Part shown: positions 24,240 through 32,879 of the stretch, piece after piece
Position numbering within the stretch: the first letter of the stretch is position 1
Layout of the letters: each line of letters starts with the position of its first letter
Origin: Bauldia sp.
Lineage (GTDB): Bacteria > Pseudomonadota > Alphaproteobacteria > Rhizobiales > Kaistiaceae
Reading direction: 5' to 3'
Length of the DNA stretch: 64,000 bases
Assembly: GCA_026126025.1 (NCBI GenBank)
Contig: JAHCJZ010000008.1
Span: 62,001 to 126,000, forward strand
Position numbers and translations under genes: made by a program
Notes under the pieces: generated by a model
What the model was told of the DNA's origin: nothing
What the model saw: only the letters and a program-made list of their open reading frames with translations
Databases searched by the model: none

Positions 24240-25133
24240 TCACTGTTGCAGGATGCAGTCCGCGAACGGCTCGTAGGTCGGACCGTCCGTAGCCGTCTCG
24301 TAGTCCAGCGCCGCCCAGTCATCCAGGGTTCGCGAGTTCTGCACGATGGCGAGCTCGTCGCTGAAGGATCGGAACTCTTCGGATGCCGCGAGCGCGATGA
24401 AACAGGATCGGACGTCCTCGCGGTAGAGGACAGCCGCTTCTTCGATGACGGCAAGGTCGGCGATGCTGTTCGCGGTGCCGACGACGATCTCTCTGACGTC
24501 CTCCCAATCGGCAAGCGGCAGGTCGAGATCGACCTGCGGCAGGTAAACGCGCTTCGCCTGGGGCGCCATCATGACGAGGAAATCATCCAGGACGGGAACG
24601 TTGAATGCTCCATAGGTGTAAGCCTCCAGGCGACCTGCCGCGAAACTGCGCTCCTCCCTTTCGATCCATTGAATGGTGAGCGCGAAATCACCAGTCGTCA
24701 TCGGAACGTATTCGGGGGCGCGGCGTGATGCTCGATCGAGCAGATCGGACGATCCCCGAACCTGAGCCTCGGCGGAAAACGGCAGCGTCACGGTGCCGGT
24801 TTCCGCCGGAAGCGGAGGTGCGCCGCCATAGGTGATGTGAACATCGTAGGCGATGCCGTCAGTGCCGAAGAACCGGCGCTCCGGCAGGAAACCGCGATCG
24901 CTGAGGTCGATCAGGACGAAGCCGGGGAGAAGTCCCGTCGTGCCGGAAGGACCGAAGCTCATGATGAGGTTCGGCGCGATCCAGTAGTTGACTGCGATCG
25001 CGTACCCCCACGTGCCGAGCGCCATGACATAGCTGCCGGGCTCGCCGACGAGCCGGTCCGCTTCGTCCGACGCGCCCTGCGCGAGCGCCGCAAAGGGAAG
25101 AGCGGCAATGACTGCCGCCAGGCGAAACCGCAT
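24240..25133 (-). CDS. secreted hypothetical protein, 297 aa
   Basis: N-terminal signal peptide (F-R-L-A-A-V-I-A-A-L-P-F-A-A-L) cleaved after A-L-A-Q. The mature protein has two late Cys (S-C-F-I-A-L and D-C-I-L-Q) and segments typical of beta-rich periplasmic proteins, but no recognised domain. The ATG at 25133 follows GGGGGCG. GC is lower than in flanking core genes. It is a single gene between tRNA-Val and cpdR on the same strand. Confidence 0.7.
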   Translation of the reverse strand: MRFRLAAVIAALPFAALAQGASDEADRLVGEPGSYVMALGTWGYAIAVNYWIAPNLIMSFGPSGTTGLLPGFVLIDLSDRGFLPERRFFGTDGIAYDVHITYGGAPPLPAETGTVTLPFSAEAQVRGSSDLLDRASRRAPEYVPMTTGDFALTIQWIEREERSFAAGRLEAYTYGAFNVPVLDDFLVMMAPQAKRVYLPQVDLDLPLADWEDVREIVVGTANSIADLAVIEEAAVLYREDVRSCFIALAASEEFRSFSDELAIVQNSRTLDDWAALDYETATDGPTYEPFADCILQQ

Positions 25134-25214
25134 GGACGCCCCCCGGTTGCTGCAATCCAGCTTAAGGGAGAGTGACGCGGTCGGGAAGTTCGAGCGGGGC
25201 GGCCGACGCGGGTT

Positions 25215-25574
25215 CTAAGCCGCGAGCAGCTTCTCGACCTCGGTGACGAGCTCGCGGAGGTGGAAGGGCTTCGACAGGACCTTGGCGTCCTTCGGGGCCT
25301 GGGAGTCCGGGTTGAGGGCGACGGCGGCGAAGCCGGTGATGAACATCACCTTGAGGTCGGGGTCGAGCTCGGTGGCGCGGCGGGCGAGCTCGATGCCGTC
25401 CATCTCGGGCATCACGATGTCGGTGAGGAGGAGGGTGAAGGGCTCTTCGCGCAGGCGCTCATAGGCGCTGCGGCCATTGTCGAAGGAGACCACGTCATGT
25501 CCGGCGTTCTGGAGGGCCTTGGCGAGGAACCGCCGCATGTCGTTGTCGTCTTCGGCAAGGATGATGCGCGACAT
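25215..25574 (-). CDS. cpdR: CpdR single-domain response regulator
   Basis: A 119-residue stand-alone receiver domain. Acidic pocket D9-D10, phospho-acceptor D52 in L-L-L-T-D-I-V-M-P, and K-V-L-S-K-P-F near residue 100. The blocks E-M-D-G-I-E-L-A-R-R-A and M-F-I-T-G-F-A-A-V-A-L match CpdR of rhizobia nearly word for word from memory. Unphosphorylated CpdR brings ClpXP to the cell pole so that CtrA and other substrates are degraded; the CckA-ChpT phosphorelay controls it. It is divergent from the N-formylglutamate amidohydrolase gene, an arrangement I associate with Hyphomicrobiales. Confidence 0.92.
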   Translation of the reverse strand: MSRIILAEDDNDMRRFLAKALQNAGHDVVSFDNGRSAYERLREEPFTLLLTDIVMPEMDGIELARRATELDPDLKVMFITGFAAVALNPDSQAPKDAKVLSKPFHLRELVTEVEKLLAA

Positions 25575-25750
25575 GAGTACCCCGAAAAGGCGAGAAAGCT
25601 GCCGCCCGCCAGCGATTCCCGAATTAGCGCGGCGCCGCGTAAAGATCGAGTGAATTGATCGCGGCCCTGGTGAATGCGGGCTTACCCTGACTGTGGACTC
25701 GGCGGACCGCGCTTGGCAATGATTGCGCGGTCCGGAGGTTCCCCCGAGCC

Positions 25751-26653
25751 TTGCCGCGAGAAGCCGACGCCTTGACCCCGTTCGATCCTCAGACCGCCTT
25801 CGAGATCGTCGAGCCGACGGCGCAGACCGTCCCGTTCCTCTTCAACTCACCGCATAGCGGGCGGCGCTACCCGGCGTCGTTCCTCGCCGCCTCGCGGCTC
25901 GACGAGCGCACCATCCGGCGCTCCGAGGACAGCTATGTCGACGAGCTGTTCCTGTCGGCGGTCGGCCATGGCGCGCCGCTCCTTCGCGCGCATTTCCCGC
26001 GCGCCTGGCTCGACGTCAATCGCGAGCCGTTCGAGCTCGATCCGAAGATGTTCCGCGGCGCGCTGCCGTCCTACGCCAACGTCAAGTCGGCGCGGGTGTC
26101 GGGCGGGCTCGGCACGATCGCGCGGGTGGTCGCGGAATCGGAGGAGATCTATCCCGGGCCGATCGAGGTCGAGGACGCGCTGGCGCGGATCGATGCGGTG
26201 TACATGCCCTATCACCGCACGCTGCGGCGGCTCCTGGCGCGCATCCACGGCGCGTTCGGCGTCGCGGTGCTGGTCGACTGTCACTCGATGCCGTCGACGG
26301 TGCGCGGCGCGGGGCTGCGCGGCCGGCCGGACTTCGTCCTCGGCGACCGTCACGGCACGAGCTGCGAGGGCGCGCTGACCGACCTCTTCGAGGGGCTGCT
26401 GATCCGGCGCGGTTATGACGTGTCGCGCAACCGGCCCTATGCCGGCGGCTTCATCACCGAGCATTACGGTCAGCCGCAGAAGGGCATCCATGCGCTGCAG
26501 ATCGAGGTCAATCGCGGCCTCTATCTCAACGAGCGCTCGCTGGCGAAGACCGCCGGCTTCCAGCGCCTGGCGGCCGACATCGGCGCAGTCATCGCGGAGG
26601 CCGGCGCCGCGGCATGGGACCGCATCCTCCCGCCGGCGGAAGCAGCCGAATAG
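25751..26653 (+). CDS. N-formylglutamate amidohydrolase family protein
   Basis: A 300-residue protein with the family blocks F-N-S-P-H-S-G-R-R-Y-P near residue 32, D-V-N-R-E-P-F-E-L-D-P near 90 and V-D-C-H-S-M-P near 180, containing the His/Glu/Asp zinc ligands. It hydrolyses N-formyl-L-glutamate to formate and glutamate (HutG-type) or a related amide. No ATG fits; TTG at 25751 (GGAGG 12 bases upstream) and TTG at 25772 are candidate starts. No other hut gene is present, so a role in histidine degradation is not implied by context. Confidence 0.87.
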   Translation: MPREADALTPFDPQTAFEIVEPTAQTVPFLFNSPHSGRRYPASFLAASRLDERTIRRSEDSYVDELFLSAVGHGAPLLRAHFPRAWLDVNREPFELDPKMFRGALPSYANVKSARVSGGLGTIARVVAESEEIYPGPIEVEDALARIDAVYMPYHRTLRRLLARIHGAFGVAVLVDCHSMPSTVRGAGLRGRPDFVLGDRHGTSCEGALTDLFEGLLIRRGYDVSRNRPYAGGFITEHYGQPQKGIHALQIEVNRGLYLNERSLAKTAGFQRLAADIGAVIAEAGAAAWDRILPPAEAAE

Positions 26654-26679
26654 AAATAAGGAAGAATTTGGGCAGAAAA

Positions 26680-26770
26680 AAGGGCCGGTCGCTATGCGAC
26701 GCGGCCCAAGTCTAGGGAGGAAACGCCCAAGGAGGGCTGCGGTAGATCGACAGAGGCCGACCTAACGCCC
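26680..26770 (-). ncRNA. mmgR: alpha-r8/MmgR-like small RNA (Rfam suhB family)
   Basis: Read on the minus strand: a small hairpin GCCC-TCCTT-GGGC, then an unpaired TTTCCTCCCT, then a Rho-independent terminator with stem GGGCCG..CGGCCC, inner stem GTCGC/GCGAC and TTTTTT. The exact decamer between two hairpins is what I recall as the invariant core of the alpha-r8 (MmgR) sRNAs, linked in S. meliloti to polyhydroxybutyrate control. The site beside a suhB-like gene fits the Rfam suhB motif. The 5' end is uncertain; a CTTGTC-N17-TAAGTA promoter-like pair suggests about 26770. Confidence 0.75.
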
Positions 26771-26945
26771 GCCAATACTTATTGCTGCAGCGCACTGAGA
26801 CAAGGCCTTTTTGTGCGTCATGCGCTCACATGTGCGGCATGTGTCGTCCGGGTGACACCCGAAACGGCGGGAATCCGCGCCTTTGGCGCGCATCGGGAAA
26901 CCAACTGCGGCGCGCTGTCGCGTGAGCCGCAAGTGAAGGCGGGAC

Positions 26946-27725
26946 ATGGATTTTTCGGCTGAACGGGCGTTCCTCGAATCGCTGGCCGACGCCGCGGCCG
27001 CGGCGATCCTGCCTCATTTTCGGACAGTGCTCCCGGTCGACAGCAAGGACGGCCACCGCTTCGACCCGGTGACCATCGCCGATCGCGCCGCCGAGACCGC
27101 GATGCGCGACCTTATCGCGGCGCGATTTCCCGACGACGGCATCGTCGGTGAGGAGCACGGCACGCTCAATGATGGCGCTGAGCGGGTGTGGGTGCTCGAC
27201 CCGATCGACGGCACGCGGTCCTTCATCGCGGGCCTGCCGGTATGGGGCGTCCTGATCGGGCTTCTCCATCGTGGCAGGCCGGTGCTCGGCATGATGGCGC
27301 AGCCCTTCACCGGCGAGCGCTTCGGCGGCGACGGCGCCACGGCGTGGTACACCGGGCCGGGCGGGCCGCGGCCGCTGCGCACCCGCGCCTGCGGAGACCT
27401 TGCGGAGGCCGTGCTCTTCACCACCTCGCCCGACAATTTCGCGCCCGACGAGCTTTCCGCCTATCGCCGCGGCGAGGCGAAGGTGCGCCTCGCGCGCTAC
27501 GGGGCCGACTGCTACGCTTATGCGATGCTCGCGGCGGGCTTCGTCGACGTGGTGATCGAGGCGGGCCTCCAGCCCTACGACATCATCCCGATGATCCCGA
27601 TCATCGAGGGCGCCGGCGGTATGGTCACTGCCTGGGACGGCGGCACGGCGGTCCATGGCGGCAAGGTCGCGGCGAGCGGCGATGCGCGGCTACACGACCG
27701 GGTCCTGGCTGTCCTCGGTGAGTAG
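26946..27725 (+). CDS. hisN: inositol monophosphatase family histidinol-phosphatase (HisN-like)
   Basis: A 259-residue FIG-superfamily phosphatase. The metal-binding motifs are G-E-E-H-G near residue 67 and D-P-I-D-G-T-R-S-F-I-A-G near 84-95; the Arg-Ser-Phe-Ile form of the second motif is characteristic of HisN rather than SuhB. The late motif Q-P-Y-D-I-I-P replaces the usual W-D-x-A. It would dephosphorylate L-histidinol phosphate in histidine synthesis with Mg2+. The 3' end overlaps the convergent hydrolase gene by 36 bases. Confidence 0.87.
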   Translation: MDFSAERAFLESLADAAAAAILPHFRTVLPVDSKDGHRFDPVTIADRAAETAMRDLIAARFPDDGIVGEEHGTLNDGAERVWVLDPIDGTRSFIAGLPVWGVLIGLLHRGRPVLGMMAQPFTGERFGGDGATAWYTGPGGPRPLRTRACGDLAEAVLFTTSPDNFAPDELSAYRRGEAKVRLARYGADCYAYAMLAAGFVDVVIEAGLQPYDIIPMIPIIEGAGGMVTAWDGGTAVHGGKVAASGDARLHDRVLAVLGE

Positions 27726-28667
27726 GCCGTCGAGCGCCTCGCCGGGGATGAAGGCGTCGAACGCCGCCCAGAACAGCTGGCGGAGCCCGTCATTCTCCAG
27801 CAGCACCTCGTGGCGGGCGCCGGGGATGGTCACCGCCGACGCGGTGCGCAGCTCCGCGGCCAGCGCCTCGATCGCGTCGATCGCGACCAGCCCGTCGGCG
27901 CCGGGCATGACGATCAGCGTCGGGATGGCGATCCGCGCCGCGAAGTCCCGCCGCTCGGCCTGGCGCATCGCGCGCGCCGCCTCGTGGAGCCAGCGCGCCG
28001 TCGGCCGTCCGACGTCGAGCGCGGGCCAGGCGGCGAGCACGTCCATGAAGCGGCGGTAGCGCCGCTCGTCGGAGGTGTGGAGGACGGCGTGGGGCTTCCG
28101 CTTCCACGGCCCCTCGAAGGCCGGGCGGTCGTCGAGGCCGAGGAAGAGCGAGACGGCGCCGATGAAGCGCACCCAGCCCATCGGCGGCGCGGTCCTGCGC
28201 GACAGGCGAAGGAGCGGCGCGTTGAGCACCATGCGGGTGAAGCGGGCGCGGCCTTCTCCCGCCGCGCGAAGGCAGATCAGCGCGCCGGTCGAATGCGCCA
28301 GCGCATAGTGCGGCAGCGGGCAATCGGGCAGCACGATCTCGCGGATGAAGGCGTCGAAGTCGCGGTCGTAATCGGCGAAGCTCTCGACATGGCAGAGCGC
28401 GGTGCCGGGGATGCGCTCCGAGCCGCCCTGGCCGCGCCAATCGAGCGTCGCCGCCGCGAAGCCGCGGCCGCGCAGCTCCGCGATCACCTCGAAATATTTC
28501 TCGATGAACTCGGTGCGGCCGTGGAAGAGGCAAACCGTCCCGCGGCGCGGCACGCCGGGCGCAGCCGGCCAGCGCGCGGCGCGCAGGCGAAACCCGTCGC
28601 GCGTCGTGATCTCCGCGACGATCGCGCCGTCGGGGACCGGGTTGTCGGGGGTGGCGTAGAGCTCCAT
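27690..28667 (-). CDS. alpha/beta hydrolase, lysophospholipase-like
   Basis: A 325-residue serine hydrolase of the monoacylglycerol lipase/lysophospholipase (PldB-like) group. The oxyanion block is C-L-F-H-G-R-T-E-F-I-E-K-Y, and the nucleophile elbow A-H-S-T-G holds Ser near residue 134. Asp in M-P-G-A-D-G and His in G-A-R-H-E-V-L complete the triad. The ATG at 28667 is used; upstream frame has no similarity. It overlaps hisN tail to tail by 36 bases. The natural lipid or ester substrate is unknown. Confidence 0.87.
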   Translation of the reverse strand: MELYATPDNPVPDGAIVAEITTRDGFRLRAARWPAAPGVPRRGTVCLFHGRTEFIEKYFEVIAELRGRGFAAATLDWRGQGGSERIPGTALCHVESFADYDRDFDAFIREIVLPDCPLPHYALAHSTGALICLRAAGEGRARFTRMVLNAPLLRLSRRTAPPMGWVRFIGAVSLFLGLDDRPAFEGPWKRKPHAVLHTSDERRYRRFMDVLAAWPALDVGRPTARWLHEAARAMRQAERRDFAARIAIPTLIVMPGADGLVAIDAIEALAAELRTASAVTIPGARHEVLLENDGLRQLFWAAFDAFIPGEALDGLLTEDSQDPVV

Positions 28668-28936
28668 CGGCGCGCCGTCGAAGATGGTCGCTCCGTGTGA
28701 CGGCGGCCGGCGCGAAAAGCAAGCCGGCGGCGCTCCGCGAAGGGAACGCCGCCGGCTGTTTCGGGCCGGCAAGGAGGGGGGCGGGGAACCAAGCCGGCCC
28801 TACGGTGCCCCTTGGGTCACCGTTGAGAGCGAGACTACGGGCCGCCGCCTGAACCGGGCCGGAAGCGGGCGTTCAGTCGCGGTTCACCAGGCGGGCAGGG
28901 GCGCGCTCCTTTCGTGTACCGCAGCCTATCCATCTG

Positions 28937-29081
28937 CACCGTCCCGGCCTTGAGCCGGGACCCATTGGCGTGTCAGCAGGCGGCGCGCGATGCCGATCGC
29001 CGGTCGGCGCCGTCGCGCCCCGGTTGCACGCGAGGCGTCCGCGGTGCGGGCAATGGGTCCCGGGTCGAGCCCGGGACGGTG
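28937..29081. repeat. RA repeat pair
   Basis: Left arm 28937-28968 (CACCGTCCCGG...CCATTGG) and right arm 29051-29081 (CAATGGGTCCCGGGTCGAGC...) form an inverted pair around about 80 bases, as at 7521. Confidence 0.8.
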
Positions 29082-29293
29082 TGGAGGGGAGCGAGCGGAG
29101 CAACGCGACCGTCGCCGGCGCGATGAACGGCAGATGAACGGGGGCTTGGGGCGTCGTTCAGGCGGGCCGCTTTATTCACTCACCATGGAAACCGGGGCTC
29201 GTTCCCGCCCCCCTCGAGACCCGGGATCCAACCGGCCGGCGGCATCTCGCAAGAGGTGCCGCCGGTGTCGTTTTTGCCCCGCATCCATTCCAT

Positions 29294-29491
29294 CGCTCAT
29301 CCCCGACCGCGTGCGGCGAAGCCGCATCGCGAGAGCGGGGACCCAGCGCAAGACTTCGCGGCGAAGCCGCGTCTTCAGGCACGACCAGTGCCATGGCGCT
29401 GGCCGCGCAATGGGTGTCGCTGCGCGACGATTCTCACGCTGGGTCCCCGCTCTCGCGATGGCGCTGCGCGCCACGCGGTCGGGGATGAGCG
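29294..29491. repeat. long imperfect inverted repeat, about 55-base arms
   Basis: Left arm 29294-29348 begins CGCTCATCCCCGACCGCG and right arm 29437-29491 ends CGCGGTCGGGGATGAGCG; inside both is GAGAGCGGGGACCCAGCG or its complement. About 88 bases separate them. It could be a miniature transposable element or a compound REP. Confidence 0.7.
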
Positions 29492-29662
29492 GGGGATGCA
29501 AGGTGAGTAACTGCGACTGCCGCCAGCTCTCTTGAAACGGCGGAAAGGCCTCCCCAAATCGAACGGCGACGGACGCCATACGGGTCCGTCGGGACCGGAA
29601 CCGCGCCACTGGGCGGACCGCCGGGCCCATCGCAAATCGTCGCTCTCATGGAGGACTTTGAC

Positions 29663-30130
29663 ATGCGTCAGTTCGATCTTTCGCCGCTCTATCGTTCCAC
29701 CGTCGGCTTCGACCGGCTGTTCTCGCTTTTCGACCGGCTGTCGGACGTGGAGAACGCCGCGCCGTCTTATCCGCCCTACAACATCGAGCGGACCGGCGAG
29801 AACGCCTACCGCATCACCATGGCCGTCGCCGGCTTCGGCGAGGGCGACCTCAATGTCGAGGTCAAGGAAGGCGTCCTCACCGTGAAGGGCGAGAAGAAGG
29901 ACGAGGCCGGCGCCGGGCGCGAGGTGCTCTATCGCGGTATCGCCGGGCGCGCCTTCGAGCGCCGCTTCCAGCTCGCCGACTATGTCGAGGTCCGCGGCGC
30001 CGCGCTCGAGAATGGGCTCCTCCATCTCGACCTCGTCCGCGAGATCCCGGAATCGCTGAAGCCGCGCCGCATCGAGATCGCCTCCGGCGGCGAGGGCAAG
30101 GTGACCCGCATCAACGCGGCCGCCGCGTAA
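29663..30130 (+). CDS. Hsp20 family small heat-shock protein
   Basis: A 155-residue alpha-crystallin-domain chaperone of the IbpA/HspA type: N-terminal M-R-Q-F-D-L-S-P-L-Y-R-S-T-V-G-F-D-R-L-F, Y-P-P-Y-N-I-E, core I-T-M-A-V-A-G-F, and G-R-A-F-E-R-R-F-Q-L-A-D with the conserved A-x-L-x-N-G-x-L near residue 120. It holds unfolding proteins for refolding. The ATG at 29663 matches the family start and has GGAGG eight bases upstream; an ATG at 29648 is less likely. A strong terminator follows. Confidence 0.92.
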   Translation: MRQFDLSPLYRSTVGFDRLFSLFDRLSDVENAAPSYPPYNIERTGENAYRITMAVAGFGEGDLNVEVKEGVLTVKGEKKDEAGAGREVLYRGIAGRAFERRFQLADYVEVRGAALENGLLHLDLVREIPESLKPRRIEIASGGEGKVTRINAAAA

Positions 30131-30155
30131 CGCCCGCAAGGAACGGAAGACGCGA

Positions 30156-30181
30156 GGGGCGCCCACCGGGCGCCCCTTTTG
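30156..30181 (+). terminator. Rho-independent terminator of hsp20
   Basis: Perfect stem AGGGGCGCCC/GGGCGCCCCT with an ACC loop followed by TTTT. Confidence 0.85.
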
Positions 30182-30246
30182 ATTAGCGGGCTCCCCGTTG
30201 AGGGTAAGAGGTTCGCCCGGCATACTGTGTGGCAGGAGAGGAACAA

Positions 30247-30450
30247 ATGCTGACTGTGGAACTCGAGCAGGAAACCGACGGGCGCTGGATCGCCGAAGTC
30301 CCTTCGTTGCCGGGCGTGCTGGCCTACGGGACGACGCGGGCCGAGGCGCGTGACCGCGCGGAAGCGCTTGCTCTGCGCGTGCTCGCCGATCGCCTGGATC
30401 ATGGCGAGACGATTCCCGAGCTCGGACCTCTCTTCGCCGTCCGCGCATGA
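30247..30450 (+). CDS. HicB-like antitoxin, small form
   Basis: A 67-residue HicB-like domain: L-E-Q-E-T-D-G-R-W-I-A-E-V-P-S-L-P-G-V-L-A-Y-G-T-T-R-A-E-A. It lacks the C-terminal DNA-binding module of the copy at 22228. ATG 30247 has AGGAGAGG at 6-13 bases upstream. Its stop overlaps the next ATG (ATGA). Here the antitoxin precedes the toxin, the reverse of the first pair. Confidence 0.8.
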   Translation: MLTVELEQETDGRWIAEVPSLPGVLAYGTTRAEARDRAEALALRVLADRLDHGETIPELGPLFAVRA

Positions 30451-30659
30451 GCGAGTGGCATGCCGTTCGTGCAGCGCGTCTTCTCGCGGCGCTGCAGCGG
30501 ATCGGCTGGCACGTCAAACGGCAGAGCGGATCACATCGGGTCCTGACGCGCGAAGGGTGGCCCGATGTTGTGTTTGCCTTTCACGACCGCGAGGAGGTCG
30601 GCCCGCGCATGCTTGCGCGGATAGCGCGACGCACGGGCCTCAGGCCCGCGGATTTGTGA
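30447..30659 (+). CDS. HicA-like toxin
   Basis: A 70-residue HicA/YcfA-like protein: L-L-A-A-L-Q-R-I-G-W-H-V-K-R-Q-S-G-S-H-R-V-L with the catalytic His in S-G-S-H, then F-H-D-R-E-E-V-G-P-R-M-L-A-R-I-A. It is translationally coupled to the upstream HicB-like gene. The pair should form a type II toxin-antitoxin unit. Confidence 0.8.
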   Translation: MSEWHAVRAARLLAALQRIGWHVKRQSGSHRVLTREGWPDVVFAFHDREEVGPRMLARIARRTGLRPADL

Positions 30660-30738
30660 ACAGGCGAGGCGCCGCTTTTCAGCGGTCGTGCTTTGGATAG
30701 CGAGCCGGGGGCCGTGAACGACCCCCGGCCGTGCGCGG

Positions 30739-31266
30739 CTAGAGGATCGGCTCGCAGTCCACGAAGACCTTGATGCTCGCGACATCGCTCGCCTGCACGA
30801 CCCAGCCGGTCTGGTCCGGGCCGAAGGTGAAGTCGCCATAGGTCATGCCCGCAACGGCCAGCTCCGACACCGTGACGCCCGTGGTCTCGGGCGCATAGCC
30901 GCCGCTGATGGCGCGGGTGCCGGGTGGACAGACCGCGACCGCCCAGCCCGCCGCGGCGAGCTGGAGCTCGGCGGTCTCGACCCGCAGGCTGGACGAGAAG
31001 GGCAGCGTATCGCAATTGACGTCGACCTCGGCCGATGCCTGGGCAGGGAAGGCATCGCCATGCTGGAGATGCTCCTGCAGGTCGCTGACGTCGATGGTGA
31101 TCAGCTCGTAATTGTTGTCGGAGATCTGATGACAGATCAGGATCTGCTGGTCGTCATCGTCGTCGTCCTCGGTGGCGAAGGCCGCGCCGGGAAAGGCGAG
31201 CAGCGGTGCGGCGATCAGGGCTGCGCTGGCGATCAGGCCGAGCGTTGGGCGCGTGTTGAGTTTCAT
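30739..31266 (-). CDS. secreted hypothetical protein, 175 aa
   Basis: Signal peptide cleaved after A-A-F-A-T, then a run of six Asp followed by I-L-I-C-H-Q. Four Cys in the mature chain suggest disulfides. The segment G-D-F-T-F-G-P-D-Q-T-G-W-V-V-Q-A-S suggests a beta-sandwich. No function is recognised. Confidence 0.7.
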   Translation of the reverse strand: MKLNTRPTLGLIASAALIAAPLLAFPGAAFATEDDDDDDQQILICHQISDNNYELITIDVSDLQEHLQHGDAFPAQASAEVDVNCDTLPFSSSLRVETAELQLAAAGWAVAVCPPGTRAISGGYAPETTGVTVSELAVAGMTYGDFTFGPDQTGWVVQASDVASIKVFVDCEPIL

Positions 31267-31595
31267 GGCTCTGTCCTCAATCAGGCTTTCAACGTCCCAC
31301 CAGATCGCGCTAACCCGGTTCGGGCGGTTGCGTTCCCTGCCGCGGCGGGCTTCAACTCCCGGCTGTCGGAGGGCGGGTTACGGTTCGCTTTCCGTCCCGC
31401 GGCGGTTGTGGCCGGAACCGGCGGCGGCGGCGCCCGTTCTCCTCGCCGGCGACGGCTTGCAGGAGGCCGGTCGCGAATCGGAAACCTGTGCGGCCTAGAT
31501 TGGCCGGCAGCGGGCGTTCGCGCTTCGCGGCTTGAGCCGGCAGCGCGGTGATAGGGTGAGGTGGCGACGGGCTGTCGCGGTTTGACGGGGCTGTG

Positions 31596-32537
31596 ATGCG
31601 TACCGGATTGACGCGGGTCGTTGCCGCGCTCCTCTTTCTCCCCTTCGGCGCGCCGGCGCTGGCGCAGACCTATTGCGATTCCCTGCGCAGCGAGCTGGCC
31701 GCGCTGCAGCAGCAGGGTGGCAACGCCGCCAATGTGGAGTTCGGCCGTTTGTCGCAGCAGCTGGCGGGGCTGCAGCAGGCCGCCGAAGTTCAGGGTTGCC
31801 GCCGCGTGCTGCGGCTTCTCAACAATGCGTCCTGCGACGCGATCATGGCGCAGATCGACGCCACCCGCGCGCAGATGGACGCCGTGCAGCGCCAGGCGTT
31901 CATGGCGGGCGACCCGAACGTGCGCGCGCGCCGCATCGCGGAGATCCAGGCTGCGATCGCGGCGGCGAACTGCGCGTCGACGACGCCGCAGGCCGGCCGC
32001 ACCACCACGGTGTGCGTGCGGCTGTGCGACGGCTATTTCTTCCCGATCGGCTATGGCAGCAGCGAGAGCGACTATGAGCGCGACGCGCGGCTCTGCCAGC
32101 TGCGCTGCCCGAACCAGCCGGTCGAGCTCTTCATTCGCCGCGGCGGCGACAGCCCGATGGCGGAAGCACGCTCCGTCCGCACCGGGGACCCCTATATCGA
32201 GCTCGCCAACGCCTTCCTCTACGAGGCGAACTACAACGCCGACTGCGGCTGCATGCCGGCCGACGGGCGCGTCACGATCGCCATGTTCGGCCTCGGCGAG
32301 CGCTTCGAGACGCGCGTCAGCACGGCGGCCGTGCCGGCGGCGGGCGAGGCGGGCGGGCCGAGCCACCCGCCGATCGGCCCGCGCCGGCCGGAGCCGAGCG
32401 AGGATCCCGCCACGGTCGACAACCGCTCCGGCGCGCTCGCCGTGGTGCGCCTCGAGCTCCGCGGTCCCGAGGACGGCGTCCTCGTCAGCGAAGCGGGCGT
32501 CCGCCTCGTCGGCCCTGCCTTCCTCTACGCGCAGTAG
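31596..32537 (+). CDS. DUF2865 secreted protein
   Basis: A 313-residue protein with signal peptide cleaved after A-L-A-Q. A Gln/Leu-rich helical region (L-R-S-E-L-A-A-L-Q-Q-Q) is followed by the DUF2865 core V-C-V-R-L-C-D-G-Y-F-F-P-I and L-C-Q-L-R-C-P, with paired Cys, then C-G-C. The family is confined largely to Hyphomicrobiales; function unknown. The ATG at 31596 is used, with GTG three bases before as an alternative. Confidence 0.8.
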   Translation: MRTGLTRVVAALLFLPFGAPALAQTYCDSLRSELAALQQQGGNAANVEFGRLSQQLAGLQQAAEVQGCRRVLRLLNNASCDAIMAQIDATRAQMDAVQRQAFMAGDPNVRARRIAEIQAAIAAANCASTTPQAGRTTTVCVRLCDGYFFPIGYGSSESDYERDARLCQLRCPNQPVELFIRRGGDSPMAEARSVRTGDPYIELANAFLYEANYNADCGCMPADGRVTIAMFGLGERFETRVSTAAVPAAGEAGGPSHPPIGPRRPEPSEDPATVDNRSGALAVVRLELRGPEDGVLVSEAGVRLVGPAFLYAQ

Positions 32538-32879
32538 GGTTCACCGGCGCGAAGGGGTCTGGGCGCGGGGGGCTCTGCTCACGCGAGACGCAAACCAGTT
32601 GAACACGTGGCGATTTCAGGAGCGCAGCTGCGCCGCTTGCGGCTCCCTCCCCCCAGGGGGGAGGGATGGGGAGGGGGCCACGGCCGATCCTCACGCGCGG
32701 CGTCTGATGTCGGCTCTGCCGAATATCTCGGCCCACGAATCCCGAGGCGCCGCATTGTGGCGCCATGGAGCGTCTCGGGTAACGGCCGCGCGCATCCCGG
32801 GGGCAGGGCGACCGATCCCGTTGGCGGTTTGCGCGAGGCCTCCCCGGTCGGGTAGAGATTGACTGAGATTTCGCCCGAT
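32538..32879. other. intergenic region with CTTGCGGCTCCCTCC repeat
   Basis: A GC hairpin repeat at about 32636-32690 (GCGGCTCCCTCCCCCC / GGGGGGAGGG, then GGGGAGGGGGCCACGGCC) is nearly the same as that at 46419-46470. The remainder contains no supported gene and holds the promoter region of the LuxR-type gene. Confidence 0.6.

Larger units (their letters stand above)
28668..29662. other. long intergenic region holding two repeat structures
   Basis: About 1 kb without a supported gene. It contains the RA repeat pair (28937-29081) and a separate long inverted repeat (29294-29491). Open frames here are all on repeat DNA or Arg/Gly-rich chance translations. The last 120 bases form the hsp20 leader; no clear heat-shock promoter or ROSE thermometer could be confirmed. 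Confidence 0.6.

Noticed and set aside
29540-29662. Possible ROSE-type RNA thermometer before hsp20
   Set aside because: A TCGCT near the GGAGG looked like the ROSE core, but no stable pairing of it with the ribosome site with a bulged G could be drawn.
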